Origin: Streptomyces sp. NBC_01283 | GTDB taxonomy: Bacteria; Actinomycetota; Actinomycetes; Streptomycetales; Streptomycetaceae | NCBI RefSeq assembly: GCF_041435335.1 | Contig: NZ_CP108430.1 | Coordinates: forward strand, 1,798,001 to 1,862,000 | Length of the DNA stretch: 64,000 bases | Reading direction: 5' to 3' | Part shown: one piece after another, positions 1 to 9,156 of the stretch | Position numbering within the stretch: the first letter of the stretch is position 1 | Layout of the letters: every line of letters begins with the position of its first letter | Program-made: the position numbers and the translations under genes | Notes under the pieces: model-generated | What the model was told of the DNA's origin: nothing | The model's database searches: none | Seen by the model: only the letters and a program-made list of their open reading frames with translations

Positions 1-604
1 CGTCGTGCTGCGTGACCAGCAGGAATATGCCGATGAGCATGAAGGCGATCAGGGCCGCGACCTTGACGATCGCGAACCAGAACTCCATCTCGCCGAAGTA
101 CTTCACCGAGATCAGGTTGATCACTAGGACGACGGCGAGGGCGATCAGCGCGAGCACCCACTGGGGGATGTCGGTGAAGAAGCTCCAGTAGTGCGTGTAG
201 AGCGCGATCGCGGTGATGTCGGCGATGCCGGTGGTCGACCAGTTGAGGAAGTACATCCAGCCGGCGACGTAGGCGCCCTTCTCGCCGAGGAACTCACGCG
301 CGTACGAGACGAACGAACCCGACGACGGCCGGTAGATGACCATCTCGCCGAGGGCGCGCACGACGAAGAAGGCGAAGATGCCGCACACGAGGTACGCGAC
401 GGCGAGCGCGGGGCCCGCGGAGTGCAGGCGGCCGCCCGCACCGAGAAAGAGTCCAGTTCCGATCGCGCCACCGATCGCGATCATGTTGACGTGACGGGCC
501 TTGAGGTCCTTGCTGTAACCGGCGTCGCCCGCGTCCGCGGGGGCCTGGGACGCATCTGTGCGGGATGCGTCCGCAGCGGCCGTGTCTACGGCTTCCTTGC
601 TCAC
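1..604 (-). CDS. Amino acid permease, APC family (C-terminus beyond window)
   Basis: About 201 N-terminal residues are present; the gene runs off the left edge. It starts at a GTG at 604. A polar Ala/Asp-rich N-tail of about 30 residues is followed by the APC-family first helix [19 protein letters not shown], and by segments such as [34 protein letters not shown] and [17 protein letters not shown]. These strongly resemble the bacterial asparagine permease AnsP and its D-serine/alanine/glycine relatives. Five hydrophobic helices are visible of the usual twelve. The expected role is proton-coupled amino acid uptake across the cytoplasmic membrane; asparagine as substrate is inferred from similarity only. 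There is no clear Shine-Dalgarno before the GTG. The 203 bases between 604 and the fadD-like gene hold its promoter region, where I see no strong motif. Confidence 0.9.
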   Translation of the reverse strand, partial: MSKEAVDTAAADASRTDASQAPADAGDAGYSKDLKARHVNMIAIGGAIGTGLFLGAGGRLHSAGPALAVAYLVCGIFAFFVVRALGEMVIYRPSSGSFVSYAREFLGEKGAYVAGWMYFLNWSTTGIADITAIALYTHYWSFFTDIPQWVLALIALAVVLVINLISVKYFGEMEFWFAIVKVAALIAFMLIGIFLLVTQHD

Positions 605-807
605 GTGGGGGGTCTACTCTCTGGTGCCCGGAAAACTCCGGTGTCCGGATGTGCTCCGGTCCACGACACCCCTGATGTGCGTGGACCGACGCGACACCTT
701 CCCCCAGAGATCGCCGGACATGCGGTGGCGCACGTCACATAGCGGAACTTCTCACATGGTGGGCAGGGGCTGTACACCCGATGATCACCAGATGTAGGGC
801 TCGTGAA

Positions 808-2619
808 TCACTGGGGGTACAGCGCGCTGATGGCCTCCGCGTACTTCTCCCGGATGACCCTGCGGCGCAGCTTCAGGGAGGGCGTCAGCTCCCCGGTCTC
901 GGGGCCCCACTCCTCCCCCAGGAGCCGGTAGCGCTTGATCTGCTCCGTGCGGTTGAGGCGCGCGTTGGCCGCCTCGACGGCGCGCGCGACCTCTTCCTGT
1001 ACGGCCTCGCTCGCCATCAGGTCGCCCGTGATCCCCCGGGAGGCCGCCCATACCGGGGCCATCTCGGCGTCCAGGACGAGCAGCGCGACCAGGTAGGAAC
1101 GGCCGTCGCCGTGGACGAGGGCCTGGCCTATGAGCGGGTGCTCCTTGAGGGTGTTCTCGACGAGTGCGGGCGAGACGTTCTTGCCCGTCGACGTCACGAT
1201 CAGTTCCTTCTTGCGGTCGGTGAGCCAGAGGAAGCCGTCCTCGTCGATCCGCCCGACGTCTCCGGTGGCGAACCAGCCGTCCGCGTCGCAGGCCGAATCG
1301 ACACCGCCGTCGGGCAGCAGATAGCCGTCGAAGACCGTCGCGCCGCGCACCAGGATCTCGCCGTCGTCGGTGGTGCGGATCTCCAGGCCGTCCAGGGGCT
1401 TGCCGACCGAGCCGAGCCGGAAGGCGGCCGGGGTGTTGATGGTGACGACGCCGGTCGTCTCCGTGAGTCCCCACGCGTCCATGATCACGATGTCGAAGCC
1501 CGCCCAGAAGCGCACGACGTCCAGGGGCATCGAGGCCGCCGCGCTCGCGGTCCACACCAGGCGGTCGAAGCCGGCCAGCGAGAGCAGCGGATCGATGGTC
1601 TTCTCCTTGGCCTCCCGGTACGCCGCCTCCAGCGCCGCCGTCGGTTCCTCGCCGCGCTCGACGCAGTCCACACGCGCGCGTGCCGTCTCGTTCGCCGCCT
1701 CGATCGCCTCCCGCTGCTCCTGCGGCAGCCCGGCGAGCACGGCCTTCACGGAGGCGGCCAGCTTCTCCCACACGCGCGGGACCCCGAAGAACTGCGCGGG
1801 CCGCAGCTCGCGCGCGGTCGCCGCGACGGCGGCCGGATCCGCGCACAGGTACACGTGCGAGACGCGGAACACGGGCAGGTAGATGCCCAGCATGCGCTCC
1901 GCGACGTGTGCGAACGGGAGATAGCTGATGTGCTCCACGAAGTCGGGCAGCTCTACGACGGCGTCCAGGGCGACGCCGTTGAGGACGACGTTGCGGTGCG
2001 TGATGCGGACGCCCTTGGGGTCGCCGGTGGTGCCCGAGGTGTAGACGACGGTCAGCGGATCCTCGGCCCGGGACTCGCGCCAGGCCTTCTCGAAGGTGTC
2101 CGGGTCGAACAGCCGGCTTCCGGTGGCGTGCAGGGAGCCGTACGTGCGGTGCGGGCCCGCGTCGGCCGCCTCGACGACCACCAGGCGCTCGATCGGGGCG
2201 TCGGGGTCCGACAGGAGCGGCTCCCAGCGTTCCAGCTCGCGGGCGCCCTCGATGATCGCGAAGCGGGCCCGGCTGTGCCGGGCGATGTGCGCGATCTGCT
2301 CGGGGGCCGACGTGCCGTACACGGTGACGGGGACCGCGCCGAGATGCACGAGGGCGAGATCGCTCAGCCAGTGTTCGGGGCGGTTGCCCATCATCATGAG
2401 GACGTGTTCGCCGCGCCGTACGCCGAGCGCCGTGTACCCGGCGGCGAGGACGGCGACCTTGCGGCGCGCTTCGCGCCAGGTCAGGGTCGTCCACTCCCCC
2501 TCGGGGGTGGCGCGCCAGGAGAGCGCGGGGCGGTCACCATGGTCCTCGGCGTTGCGGAGCAGCAGGGCGGGGAGGGTGATGTCGGCGGGCTCCCCGGGAA
2601 GTCGCAGGATCGTGGTCAT
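808..2619 (-). CDS. Long-chain acyl-CoA synthetase (AMP-binding, FadD15-like)
   Basis: 603 residues, full length for the bacterial long-chain fatty acid CoA ligases. It activates fatty acids with ATP and CoA in the cytoplasm, the entry step for beta-oxidation or lipid synthesis. Visible motifs: the AMP-binding P-loop YTSGTTGDPKGV at about residues 193-204, the A5-type motif WGLTETTG, and the A8 region GDVGRIDEDGFLWLTDRKKE leading to STGKNVSP. The last form is typical of the FadD15/ACSL group. The start is the ATG at 2619, preceded by AGGAGG. It is divergent from a MerR-type regulator, and the shared 120-bp intergenic region contains a strong palindrome, so control by that regulator is likely (inference). 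Confidence 0.93.
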   Translation of the reverse strand: MTTILRLPGEPADITLPALLLRNAEDHGDRPALSWRATPEGEWTTLTWREARRKVAVLAAGYTALGVRRGEHVLMMMGNRPEHWLSDLALVHLGAVPVTVYGTSAPEQIAHIARHSRARFAIIEGARELERWEPLLSDPDAPIERLVVVEAADAGPHRTYGSLHATGSRLFDPDTFEKAWRESRAEDPLTVVYTSGTTGDPKGVRITHRNVVLNGVALDAVVELPDFVEHISYLPFAHVAERMLGIYLPVFRVSHVYLCADPAAVAATARELRPAQFFGVPRVWEKLAASVKAVLAGLPQEQREAIEAANETARARVDCVERGEEPTAALEAAYREAKEKTIDPLLSLAGFDRLVWTASAAASMPLDVVRFWAGFDIVIMDAWGLTETTGVVTINTPAAFRLGSVGKPLDGLEIRTTDDGEILVRGATVFDGYLLPDGGVDSACDADGWFATGDVGRIDEDGFLWLTDRKKELIVTSTGKNVSPALVENTLKEHPLIGQALVHGDGRSYLVALLVLDAEMAPVWAASRGITGDLMASEAVQEEVARAVEAANARLNRTEQIKRYRLLGEEWGPETGELTPSLKLRRRVIREKYAEAISALYPQ

Positions 2620-2671
2620 GACCGCCTCCTGGCGTCATCGACGAAGCAAGTGACTGGGCGGGACGCTTTCA

Positions 2672-2714
2672 CAACAGTGGTGAGACAGCAATACTGTTGC
2701 ACCGGATCGGTGCA
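2672..2714. promoter_or_regulatory. Operator palindromes between fadD-like gene and merR gene
   Basis: Three overlapping dyads are visible. CAACAGT (2672-2678) pairs with ACTGTTG (2693-2699). GGTG-N2-ACAG-N5-CTGT-N2-CACC spans 2679-2703. TGCACCG-GAT-CGGTGCA spans 2698-2714. Promoter-like elements overlap them. On the plus strand TTCACA (2668-2673) and TACTGT (2692-2697) are 18 bp apart. On the minus strand there is a TTGTGC/TATTGC pair, also 18 bp apart. A palindrome sitting inside an extended spacer is the usual layout of MerR-family targets, so this is the probable binding site of the adjacent regulator. Confidence 0.6.
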
Positions 2715-2738
2715 CAACTGGGGAGGCGATGCGCTGCC

Positions 2739-3479
2739 ATGACGATGACGACGACGTCGGACACGGAAGAGCCGACGCTCACGGTCGACGAGCTGGCCGC
2801 GCGCGCGGGTGTCACCGTCCGCACGATCCGCTTCTACAGCACCAAGGGTCTTCTGCCGCCACCCGTGATCGGCCCGCGCCGGGTCGGTCACTACGGCCAG
2901 GAGCACCTGTCGCGGCTCGGGCTCATCGAGGAGCTGCAGCACCAGGGCATGACGCTGGCCGCGATCGAGCGGTACCTGGAACAGCTGCCGCCGGATCTGA
3001 GCGCCCACGATCTGGCCATCCACCGTGCGGTGGTGGCCTCCTGGGCCCCCGACTCGGCCGAGGACACCGACCACGCGGAGCTGGAACGCAGGGCGGGCCG
3101 TTCGCTGAACGAGGCGGACCTGGACCGGCTCTCGGCGATGGGGGTCGTCGCGCCGACGGAGCACCAAGGGTCGTACCGCGTCGATCCGGGGCTGCTGCGC
3201 CTGGGCGTGGAACTGCTCGACGTGCCCATCGCGCACGAGACCATCCTGGCGGCGCGCACGGTCCTGATGGAGCACACCCGCTCGGCCGCGGTCGAGCTCT
3301 CCCGGCTCTTCCGCGACGAGGTGTGGGGGCCCTACCGGGACCGGGAGTCGGACCCGGAGCACGTGGCGGCGATGCGCTCCCTGTCGGCCCACATGCAGCC
3401 GATGGTGGTGCAGGCCCTGGTGACCGCGTTCCAGCGCTCCCTCAAGGAGGAGCTGCGAGAGTGGCTCAAGGAGACCTGA
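2739..3479 (+). CDS. MerR family transcriptional regulator
   Basis: 246 residues from the ATG at 2739. The N-terminal winged helix-turn-helix is clear: LTVDELAARAGVTVRTIRFY, then STKGLLPPP and GHYGQEHLSRLGLIEELQ, covering roughly residues 10-75. The remaining 170 residues are a mostly helical, effector- or dimerisation-type domain with no cysteine cluster, so it is not a metal sensor of the classic MerR kind. It lies divergent to an acyl-CoA synthetase with a strong palindrome between them; an acyl-CoA or fatty acid ligand is plausible but inferred. GGGAGG at 2721-2726 sits 12 bases before the ATG; an ATG two codons later (2745) is an alternative start. It converges on the next gene with a 31-base gap. 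Confidence 0.88.
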   Translation: MTMTTTSDTEEPTLTVDELAARAGVTVRTIRFYSTKGLLPPPVIGPRRVGHYGQEHLSRLGLIEELQHQGMTLAAIERYLEQLPPDLSAHDLAIHRAVVASWAPDSAEDTDHAELERRAGRSLNEADLDRLSAMGVVAPTEHQGSYRVDPGLLRLGVELLDVPIAHETILAARTVLMEHTRSAAVELSRLFRDEVWGPYRDRESDPEHVAAMRSLSAHMQPMVVQALVTAFQRSLKEELREWLKET

Positions 3480-3510
3480 GCCACTCCCGGTCCGGTTGGT
3501 GCACCGTCTG

Positions 3511-4239
3511 CTACACCGTGGCGTTGGCCGCGGTGGCGGTCGGCGTCTCGCCCTGCGAGGCCTGTCGCAGCCGCTGTGCGTAGACCTCGGCGAGAACGCC
3601 CAGGTCCTGCGTGGCGTCCGCGGATCCGGCGTTGTCCCGGAGCCCCAGCGTGGCGACGAACTTGCCCTGGAGGATGACGATCTCCCGGGTGTTCTTCCGC
3701 GCCGGGCCGGTGAACCCGAAGGTGACGCTGTCGGCGCCCCGTTCCGGCCCGTCGACGACCTTCAGCTCGTGCTTGTTGTTGCGGACGTAGCTGTCCCAGG
3801 CGGCGAAGGCACGCCGGGCGGCCCTGTCGTTGCGGTACACGACGAGGTCGTAACTCGCGCCCTCCGCCTTGTCGTTGCTGCGGTAGCCGACCCGGCCGTT
3901 GGCGACGGCGTTCTTGCACTTGCCGCCCGGGTCCTTGCACACGGAGGGCGCCTTGGCGCGGCTGTGCAACTCCGTGCTGACGGTGCGCAGAGCGGCGGGC
4001 ATCGTGTCGGCGGGCGGCAGGATCGCCTTGGCGTCCTGTGCGCCGCCGAGCGAGCCGGTGCCCGTGCCCTTGGCGCCGGAGCCACCGGTCGTGCCGCCGA
4101 TGGTGCGGCTGTGCGACGACCCCGAACGCGACTTGTGCTTCTTGTTCTTCTTCTTTCCCCCGCAGCCCGTCAGGGCCAGCGAGAGGACCAGCACTCCGAC
4201 GCCCACTGCTCGCGTCGTTCCCCCAGTTGTGAACCGCAC
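3511..4239 (-). CDS. Putative lipoprotein of unknown function
   Basis: About 242 residues. The first ATG (4248) directly abuts CGGAGG, so the GTG at 4239, nine bases past that ribosome-binding site, is the better start. A short basic stretch, a hydrophobic core and the lipobox LALTGC mark a lipoprotein anchored outside the membrane. A Lys-rich, then Gly/Ser/Thr-rich linker (residues 27-60) follows. The remainder is a mixed alpha/beta domain with four cysteine-poor conserved-looking segments such as VTFGFTGPARKNTREIVILQ. I do not recognise a family with a known function. The layout resembles small streptomycete surface lipoproteins with a sensor- or PknH-like extracellular fold, but that is speculative. 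Confidence 0.75.
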   Translation of the reverse strand: MRFTTGGTTRAVGVGVLVLSLALTGCGGKKKNKKHKSRSGSSHSRTIGGTTGGSGAKGTGTGSLGGAQDAKAILPPADTMPAALRTVSTELHSRAKAPSVCKDPGGKCKNAVANGRVGYRSNDKAEGASYDLVVYRNDRAARRAFAAWDSYVRNNKHELKVVDGPERGADSVTFGFTGPARKNTREIVILQGKFVATLGLRDNAGSADATQDLGVLAEVYAQRLRQASQGETPTATAANATV

Positions 4240-4300
4240 CGCGGTCATCCTCCGTTTGTCGTGATCATGCTCTACGGGAGGATACGACGCGGGGGCGAAG

Positions 4301-4338
4301 ACCTGCGGTTCCGCCCGCGAGGAGGCGGAACCGCAGGT
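4301..4338 (-). terminator. Terminator downstream of the fad operon
   Basis: A perfect 15-bp inverted repeat (ACCTGCGGTTCCGCC at 4301-4315 and its complement at 4324-4338) has an 8-base loop, just past the stop of the fadB-like gene. There is no U-tract, as is usual in Streptomyces. It separates that operon from the lipoprotein gene. Confidence 0.75.
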
Positions 4339-4346
4339 GAAGAGGG

Positions 4347-6518
4347 TCAGACGTCGCTGAACTTCTCGCCCTTGTCGGCCTTTTCGACAAGCAGCGCGGG
4401 CGGCGTGAACCGCTCCCCGTAGCGGTCGGCCAGCTCACGCGCGCGGGCCACGAAGCCGGGCAGGCCGCCTTCGTAGCCGTTGATGTACTGGAGCACACCG
4501 CCCGTCCAGCCGGGGAAGCCGATGCCGAAGATGGAGCCGATGTTGGCGTCCGCGACGGACGTCAGGACGCCCTCCTCCACCAGGCGCACGGTGTCGAGCG
4601 ACTCGGAGAAGAGCATGCGCTCCTGCATGTCCTTGAACGGGATCTCCGTGCCCGGCTTGGTGAAGTGCTCGCGCAGACCCGGCCACAGGCCCGCGCGCTT
4701 GCCGTCCACGTAGTCGTAGAAGCCCGCTCCCCCGCTCCTGCCGGGGCGCTCGAACTCGTCGACCATGCGGTCGATGACGGAGTCCGAGGGGTGCCCGGCC
4801 CACGTGCCGCCGGCCTCCTCGACGGCGCGCTTGGTCTCGTTGCGGATCTTGCGCGGCAGGGTGAGGGTCAGCTCGTCCATCAGGGAGAGGACCTTCGCCG
4901 GGTAGCCCGCCTGGGCCGCGGCCTGCTCGATGGACGCGGGCTCGATGCCCTCGCCGACCATCGCGACGCCTTCGTTGATGAAGTGCCCGATGACGCGGGA
5001 GGTGAAGAAGCCGCGCGAGTCGTTGACGACGATCGGCGTCTTGTTGATCTGGCGTACGAGGTCGAAGGCGCGGGCGAGCGCCTCGTCCCCGGTGCGCTCG
5101 CCCTTGATGATCTCGACGAGCGGCATCTTGTCGACGGGCGAGAAGAAGTGCAGACCGATGAAGTCGACGGGCCGCGTGACGCCCTCGGCGAGCTGGGTGA
5201 TCGGCAGCGTCGAGGTGTTGGAGCAGAGCAGCGCGTCCGGCTCGATGACGTCCTGGATCTCCTGGAACACCTTGTGCTTGAGCGAGGTGTCCTCGAAGAC
5301 CGCCTCGATCACGGCGTCGCAGCCCGCGAGATCCTGCGGATCGGCGGTCGGCGTGATGCGGGCGAGGAGCGCGTCGGCCTTCTCCTGGGTCGTACGCCCC
5401 CGCTGCACCGCCTTGGCACACAGTTTCTCGGAGTAGGCCTTGCCCTTGGCGGCGGCCTCGGCGGAGACGTCCTTCAGGACGACCTCGATGCCCGCGCGGG
5501 CGCACGAGTAGGCGATGCCCGCGCCCATCATCCCGGCGCCCAGGACGGCGGCCTTGCGGACCGGGCGGGCCTCGATGCCCTTGGGGCGGTTGGCGCCGGA
5601 GTTGACGGCCTGGAGGTCGAAGAAGAACGCCTGGATCATGTTCTTCGCGGTCTGCCCGGTGACCAGCTCGGTGAAGTAGCGGGCCTCGATGGTCAGCGCG
5701 GTCTCGAAGTCGACCTGCGAGCCCTCCACGGCCGCCGCGAGGATGTTGCGCGGGGCCGGGTAGGGAGCGCCATTGATCTGCTTCTTCAGGTTGGCCGGGA
5801 ACGCGGGCAGGTTCGCCGCGAACTTCGGGTTGGCCGGGGTGCCGCCGGGGATGCGGTAGCCGGGCTTGTCCCAGGGCTGCGCCGACTCGGGGTTGGCGTC
5901 GATGAAGGCGCGGGCCTTGGCGAGCATCTCGTCGCGGTCGGCCACCACTTCGTGGACGAGGCCGTTCTCCAGGGCGCGCTTCGGGGAGTACTGGGTCCCC
6001 TGGAGCAGCACCTTGAGCAGCGCGTCCGCGATGCCCATGAGGCGTACGGTGCGGGTCACGCCGCCGCCCGCCGGGAGCAGGCCGAGGGTGACCTCGGGCA
6101 GGCCGATCTTGGATCCGGGCGCGTCGAGCGCGACGCGGTGGTGGCTGGCCAGGGCGATCTCGTAACCGCCGCCCAGGGCCGCGCCGTTGATGGCGGCGAC
6201 GACCGGCTTGCCCAGGGTCTCGATGCGGCGCAGGGAGCTCTTGATGGCGACGCCCGCCTCGAACGCGTCCTGCGCGTTCTCGGGGCCTGCCTGCATCATG
6301 TCCTTCAGGTCACCGCCCGCGAAGAAGGTCTTCTTGGCGGAGGTGTAGATGATGCCGCGGATGGAGTCCTTCTCGGCCTCCGCGCGTTCGGCGATCGCCG
6401 CGATGGAGTCCTTAAACGCCTGGTTCATGGTGTTCGCGGACTGGTTGGGGTCGTCGAGTACGAGGGTGACGACGCCGGTGTCGTCCTGTTCCCAGCGGAT
6501 GGTCGTGCTTTCGGTCAT
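4347..6518 (-). CDS. fadB: Multifunctional fatty acid oxidation protein (enoyl-CoA hydratase / 3-hydroxyacyl-CoA dehydrogenase)
   Basis: 723 residues, the normal size for the FadB/FadJ alpha subunit. The N-terminal crotonase domain (about 1-190) shows the oxyanion-hole segments FFAGGDLKDM and NGAALGGGYEIAL. A Rossmann NAD-binding domain begins near residue 325 with VLGAGMMGAGIAYSCARAG, followed by SNTSTLPI and GLHFFSPVDKMPLVEII of 3-hydroxyacyl-CoA dehydrogenases; the C-terminal dehydrogenase domains fill the rest. It hydrates enoyl-CoA and oxidises the 3-hydroxy product, feeding the thiolase encoded upstream. The start is the ATG at 6518, preceded by GGAG; an in-frame ATG at 6542 lacks one. 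It is last in the minus-strand operon, 217 bases after the thiolase, with a large hairpin in the gap. Confidence 0.93.
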   Translation of the reverse strand: MTESTTIRWEQDDTGVVTLVLDDPNQSANTMNQAFKDSIAAIAERAEAEKDSIRGIIYTSAKKTFFAGGDLKDMMQAGPENAQDAFEAGVAIKSSLRRIETLGKPVVAAINGAALGGGYEIALASHHRVALDAPGSKIGLPEVTLGLLPAGGGVTRTVRLMGIADALLKVLLQGTQYSPKRALENGLVHEVVADRDEMLAKARAFIDANPESAQPWDKPGYRIPGGTPANPKFAANLPAFPANLKKQINGAPYPAPRNILAAAVEGSQVDFETALTIEARYFTELVTGQTAKNMIQAFFFDLQAVNSGANRPKGIEARPVRKAAVLGAGMMGAGIAYSCARAGIEVVLKDVSAEAAAKGKAYSEKLCAKAVQRGRTTQEKADALLARITPTADPQDLAGCDAVIEAVFEDTSLKHKVFQEIQDVIEPDALLCSNTSTLPITQLAEGVTRPVDFIGLHFFSPVDKMPLVEIIKGERTGDEALARAFDLVRQINKTPIVVNDSRGFFTSRVIGHFINEGVAMVGEGIEPASIEQAAAQAGYPAKVLSLMDELTLTLPRKIRNETKRAVEEAGGTWAGHPSDSVIDRMVDEFERPGRSGGAGFYDYVDGKRAGLWPGLREHFTKPGTEIPFKDMQERMLFSESLDTVRLVEEGVLTSVADANIGSIFGIGFPGWTGGVLQYINGYEGGLPGFVARARELADRYGERFTPPALLVEKADKGEKFSDV

Positions 6519-6618
6519 GGTCTTGTCTCCGTGAAGTCTCATGCGGTGGGCGCTTGGCGGTGGCGGGGTCCGGGGAGGGTGGTGCTGTCTCGTTGCCGAC
6601 TTGACGCCGGTGGGGGCT

Positions 6619-6688
6619 GGTCGCGCAGTTCCCCGGGAAGGCAGCGGCGAAGCCGCAGGCCTTCAGGGGCGCGGGGAACTGCGCGACC
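6619..6688. repeat. Composite nested hairpin of the common Streptomyces intergenic type
   Basis: GGTCGCGCAGTTCCCCG (6619-6635) is perfectly complementary to 6672-6688. Inside it lie a second stem (GAAGGC with GCCTTC) and a GCGGC-GAA-GCCGC hairpin. From experience, arms built on GCGCAGTTCCCC and its complement recur in many Streptomyces intergenic regions. Here it sits between thiolase and fadB, where it could attenuate transcription or stabilise the upstream mRNA. Confidence 0.7.
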
Positions 6689-6735
6689 GGCCACGAGGCA
6701 CCCGCAGTCGGCGACGGCAACAGCCCCTACGGCGC

Positions 6736-7956
6736 TCAGCCGGAGACCCGCTCCACGATCGTGGCGATGCCCATGCCGCCGCCGACGCACAACGTGGCGA
6801 GCCCGTACCGCAGGTCACGCCGCTCCAGCTCGTCCACCAGCGTGCCCAGGATCATCGCCCCGGTCGCGCCCAGGGGATGCCCCAACGCAATCGCGCCGCC
6901 GTTGACGTTGACCTTGTCCAGGGACAGGCCCATGTCCTTGACGAAGCGAAGGACGACCGCCGCGAACGCTTCGTTGATCTCGACGAGGTCGATGTCGTCG
7001 ATGGTCAGACCCGCCTTGGCGAGCGCCTTGCGCGCGGCCGGTGCGGGGCCGGTCAGCATGATGGTCGGCTCGGAGCCGGAGACGGCCGCGGAGACGATGC
7101 GGGCGCGCGGCGTGAGGCCGTAGCGCTCGCCGACCTCCTTGGTGCCGATGGCGACAAGAGCGGCGCCGTCCACGATGCCGGAGGAGTTGCCCGCGTGGTG
7201 GACGTGGTCGATCTTCTCGACCCAGTGGTACTTCTGCAGCGCCACGGCGTCGAAGCCGCCGAGGTCGCCGATGTCCTTGAAGGACGGCTTCAGCTTGGCG
7301 AGCGAGTCGGCGGTGGTGCCGGGGCGCATGTACTCGTCGTGGTCGAGGACGACCAGGCCGCTGCGGTCCTTCACCGGCACGACGGACTTCTCGAAGCGGT
7401 TGTCCTTCCAGGCCGCCGCGGCGCGCTCCTGGGACAGGGCGGCGTACTCGTCGACGTCACGCCGCGAGTAGCCCTCGACGGTGGCGATCAGGTCGGCGCC
7501 GATGCCCTGCGGCACGAAGCCCGTCTCGTAGTTGGTCATCGGGTCGGCGAACCAGGCACCGCCGTCCGAGGCCATCGGGACGCGCGACATCGACTCGACG
7601 CCGCCCGCCAGGACGAGGTCCTCCCAGCCCGAGCGCACCTTCATCGCGGCCATGTTGACCGCTTCGAGACCCGAGGCACAGAAGCGGTTCTCCTGGACGC
7701 CCGCGACGGTGTCGGGGAGCCCGGCGGCGATGGCCGCGATCCGCGCGATGTCGGAGCCCTGGTCGCCGACGGGGCCGACGACGCCGAGGACGATGTCGTC
7801 GACGGCCGCCGGGTCCAGGTCGGGGAACCGCGCCCGGATCTCGTGGATCAGGCCGACGACGAGGTCGATCGGCTTGGTGCCGTGCAGGGCGCCATTGGCC
7901 TTGCCGCGTCCGCGCGGGGTGCGGATCGCGTCGTATACGTACGCTTCGGTGGTCAA
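6736..7956 (-). CDS. fadA: Acetyl-CoA acyltransferase (thiolase)
   Basis: 406 residues, standard thiolase length. It cleaves 3-ketoacyl-CoA with CoA in beta-oxidation, or condenses acyl units in reverse. The nucleophilic cysteine lies in [16 protein letters not shown] (about residue 90). The histidine is in [15 protein letters not shown] (about 360) and the second cysteine in LCVGGGMG near the C-terminus. I place the start at a TTG (7956): GAAAGG lies eight bases upstream and the protein then begins [15 protein letters not shown], the normal thiolase N-terminus; the frame stays open further upstream, but without a thiolase match. It is the fourth gene of the operon and is followed by the fadB partner, the usual FadA/FadB pairing. 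Confidence 0.92.
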   Translation of the reverse strand: MTTEAYVYDAIRTPRGRGKANGALHGTKPIDLVVGLIHEIRARFPDLDPAAVDDIVLGVVGPVGDQGSDIARIAAIAAGLPDTVAGVQENRFCASGLEAVNMAAMKVRSGWEDLVLAGGVESMSRVPMASDGGAWFADPMTNYETGFVPQGIGADLIATVEGYSRRDVDEYAALSQERAAAAWKDNRFEKSVVPVKDRSGLVVLDHDEYMRPGTTADSLAKLKPSFKDIGDLGGFDAVALQKYHWVEKIDHVHHAGNSSGIVDGAALVAIGTKEVGERYGLTPRARIVSAAVSGSEPTIMLTGPAPAARKALAKAGLTIDDIDLVEINEAFAAVVLRFVKDMGLSLDKVNVNGGAIALGHPLGATGAMILGTLVDELERRDLRYGLATLCVGGGMGIATIVERVSG

Positions 7957-7970
7957 GACAGCAGCCTTTC

Positions 7971-7984
7971 GCAAAGAACTTTGC
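7971..7984. promoter_or_regulatory. Perfect 14-bp palindrome between acyl-CoA dehydrogenase and thiolase genes
   Basis: GCAAAGAACTTTGC (6-bp arms, AA centre) occupies the 47-base gap between the two genes, 14 bases before the TTG start of the thiolase. It is too short for a terminator and could be an internal operator or a small RNA stem near the ribosome-binding site. Confidence 0.35.
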
Positions 7985-8003
7985 AGGTGAGGGTGGGGAA
8001 GGC

Positions 8004-9146
8004 TCAGGCGAGCAGGGAGCGGCCGATGATCTCCTTCATGATCTCGGTCGTGCCTCCGTAGATCGTCTGGATGCGGCCGTCGGTAAAGGCCTTGGCGACG
8101 CGGTACTCGGTCATGTAGCCGTACCCGCCGTGCAGTTGCAGACAGCGGTCGGCGACGCGTTTCTGCAGCTCGGTGGCCCACCACTTGGCCATCGACGCGT
8201 GCACGGCGTCGAGTTCCCCGTTCGAGTGATCGACGATGCAGCGGTCGAGGAACGAACGGGTGACGGCGCACTCGGTGGCCATCTCGGCGATCTCGAAGCG
8301 GATGTGCTGGAGCTTGGAGAGCGGGCGCCCGAAGGCCTCGCGCTCCTTGACGTACGTCGTGGTGATGTCCAGGAGGTGCTCGGCGGCGGCGATCCCCGCG
8401 ACGGCGATGCCCATGCGCTCCTGCGCGAGGTTCGTCATCAGGTGGATGAAGGCGCCGTCGAGGTCGCCGAGGAGGTTCTCCTTGGGGACGCGTACGTCGT
8501 TGAAGAACAGTTCGGCGGTGTCCTGGGACTTCTGGCCGATCTTGTCGAGGTTGCGGCCCCGCTCGAAGCCGTCCATGCCGCGCTCGACGACGAGCAGGGA
8601 CAGCCCCTTGGCGCCGCCCTCCGGGGAGGTCTTGGCGACGACGACCACGAGGTCGGCGAGGATGCCGTTCGAGATGAACGTCTTGGAGCCGTTGAGCAGC
8701 CAGTGGTCGCCCTGGTCGGTGGCGGTGGTGCGGATGCCCTGGAGGTCGGAGCCCGCGCCGGGCTCGGTCATCGCGATGGCCGTGATGATCTCACCGGAGC
8801 AGAAGCCGGGCAGCCAGCGCCGCTTCTGGTCGTCGGTGGCCAGGGAGGTGAGGTAGGGGCCGATGATGTCGTTGTGCAGGCCGAGCGCGAGCCCGGCCGT
8901 GCCCGCGCGGGTGAACTCCTCGGCGAGGACGGCGCTGTAGCGGAAGTCGGTGTTCCCCCCGCCGCCGAACTCCTCGGGCACGGCGAGCCCGAGCAGCCCC
9001 TGCTTGCCCGCGGCGAGCCAGGCGTCACGGCTGACGATGCCGTCCTTCTCCCACTCCTCGTAGTGGGGCAGCACCTCCTTGGCCAGGAAGGTGCGGACGG
9101 TCTCGCGGAACGCCTCGTGTTCGGCGGAGAAGATCTGTCGCTTCAC
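8004..9146 (-). CDS. Acyl-CoA dehydrogenase (long-chain / isovaleryl type)
   Basis: 380 residues, the usual ACAD length. This cytoplasmic FAD enzyme introduces the 2,3-double bond into acyl-CoA. The FAD/substrate segment [14 protein letters not shown] is at about 125-138. The second signature reads [12 protein letters not shown] followed by [20 protein letters not shown]. The glycine pair in IYGGT replaces the catalytic glutamate of MCAD/SCAD. This is the pattern of long-chain and isovaleryl dehydrogenases, whose base lies earlier, here probably in LAQERMG. The GTG start at 9146 has an ideal AGGAGG that overlaps the stop of the preceding LLM gene. Third gene of the operon. Confidence 0.92.
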   Translation of the reverse strand: MKRQIFSAEHEAFRETVRTFLAKEVLPHYEEWEKDGIVSRDAWLAAGKQGLLGLAVPEEFGGGGNTDFRYSAVLAEEFTRAGTAGLALGLHNDIIGPYLTSLATDDQKRRWLPGFCSGEIITAIAMTEPGAGSDLQGIRTTATDQGDHWLLNGSKTFISNGILADLVVVVAKTSPEGGAKGLSLLVVERGMDGFERGRNLDKIGQKSQDTAELFFNDVRVPKENLLGDLDGAFIHLMTNLAQERMGIAVAGIAAAEHLLDITTTYVKEREAFGRPLSKLQHIRFEIAEMATECAVTRSFLDRCIVDHSNGELDAVHASMAKWWATELQKRVADRCLQLHGGYGYMTEYRVAKAFTDGRIQTIYGGTTEIMKEIIGRSLLA

Positions 9147-9156
9147 GTTCGGCCTC

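Noticed and set aside
781..2742. Long plus-strand ORF opposite the acyl-CoA synthetase gene
   Set aside because: Antisense shadow of a gene with clear AMP-binding motifs; the shadow is Arg/Gly/Ala-rich and matches no family.
4665..6905. 746-residue plus-strand ORF opposite fadB
   Set aside because: High-GC antisense frame; low-complexity Leu/Asp/Arg composition, no domain, whereas fadB on the other strand is complete.
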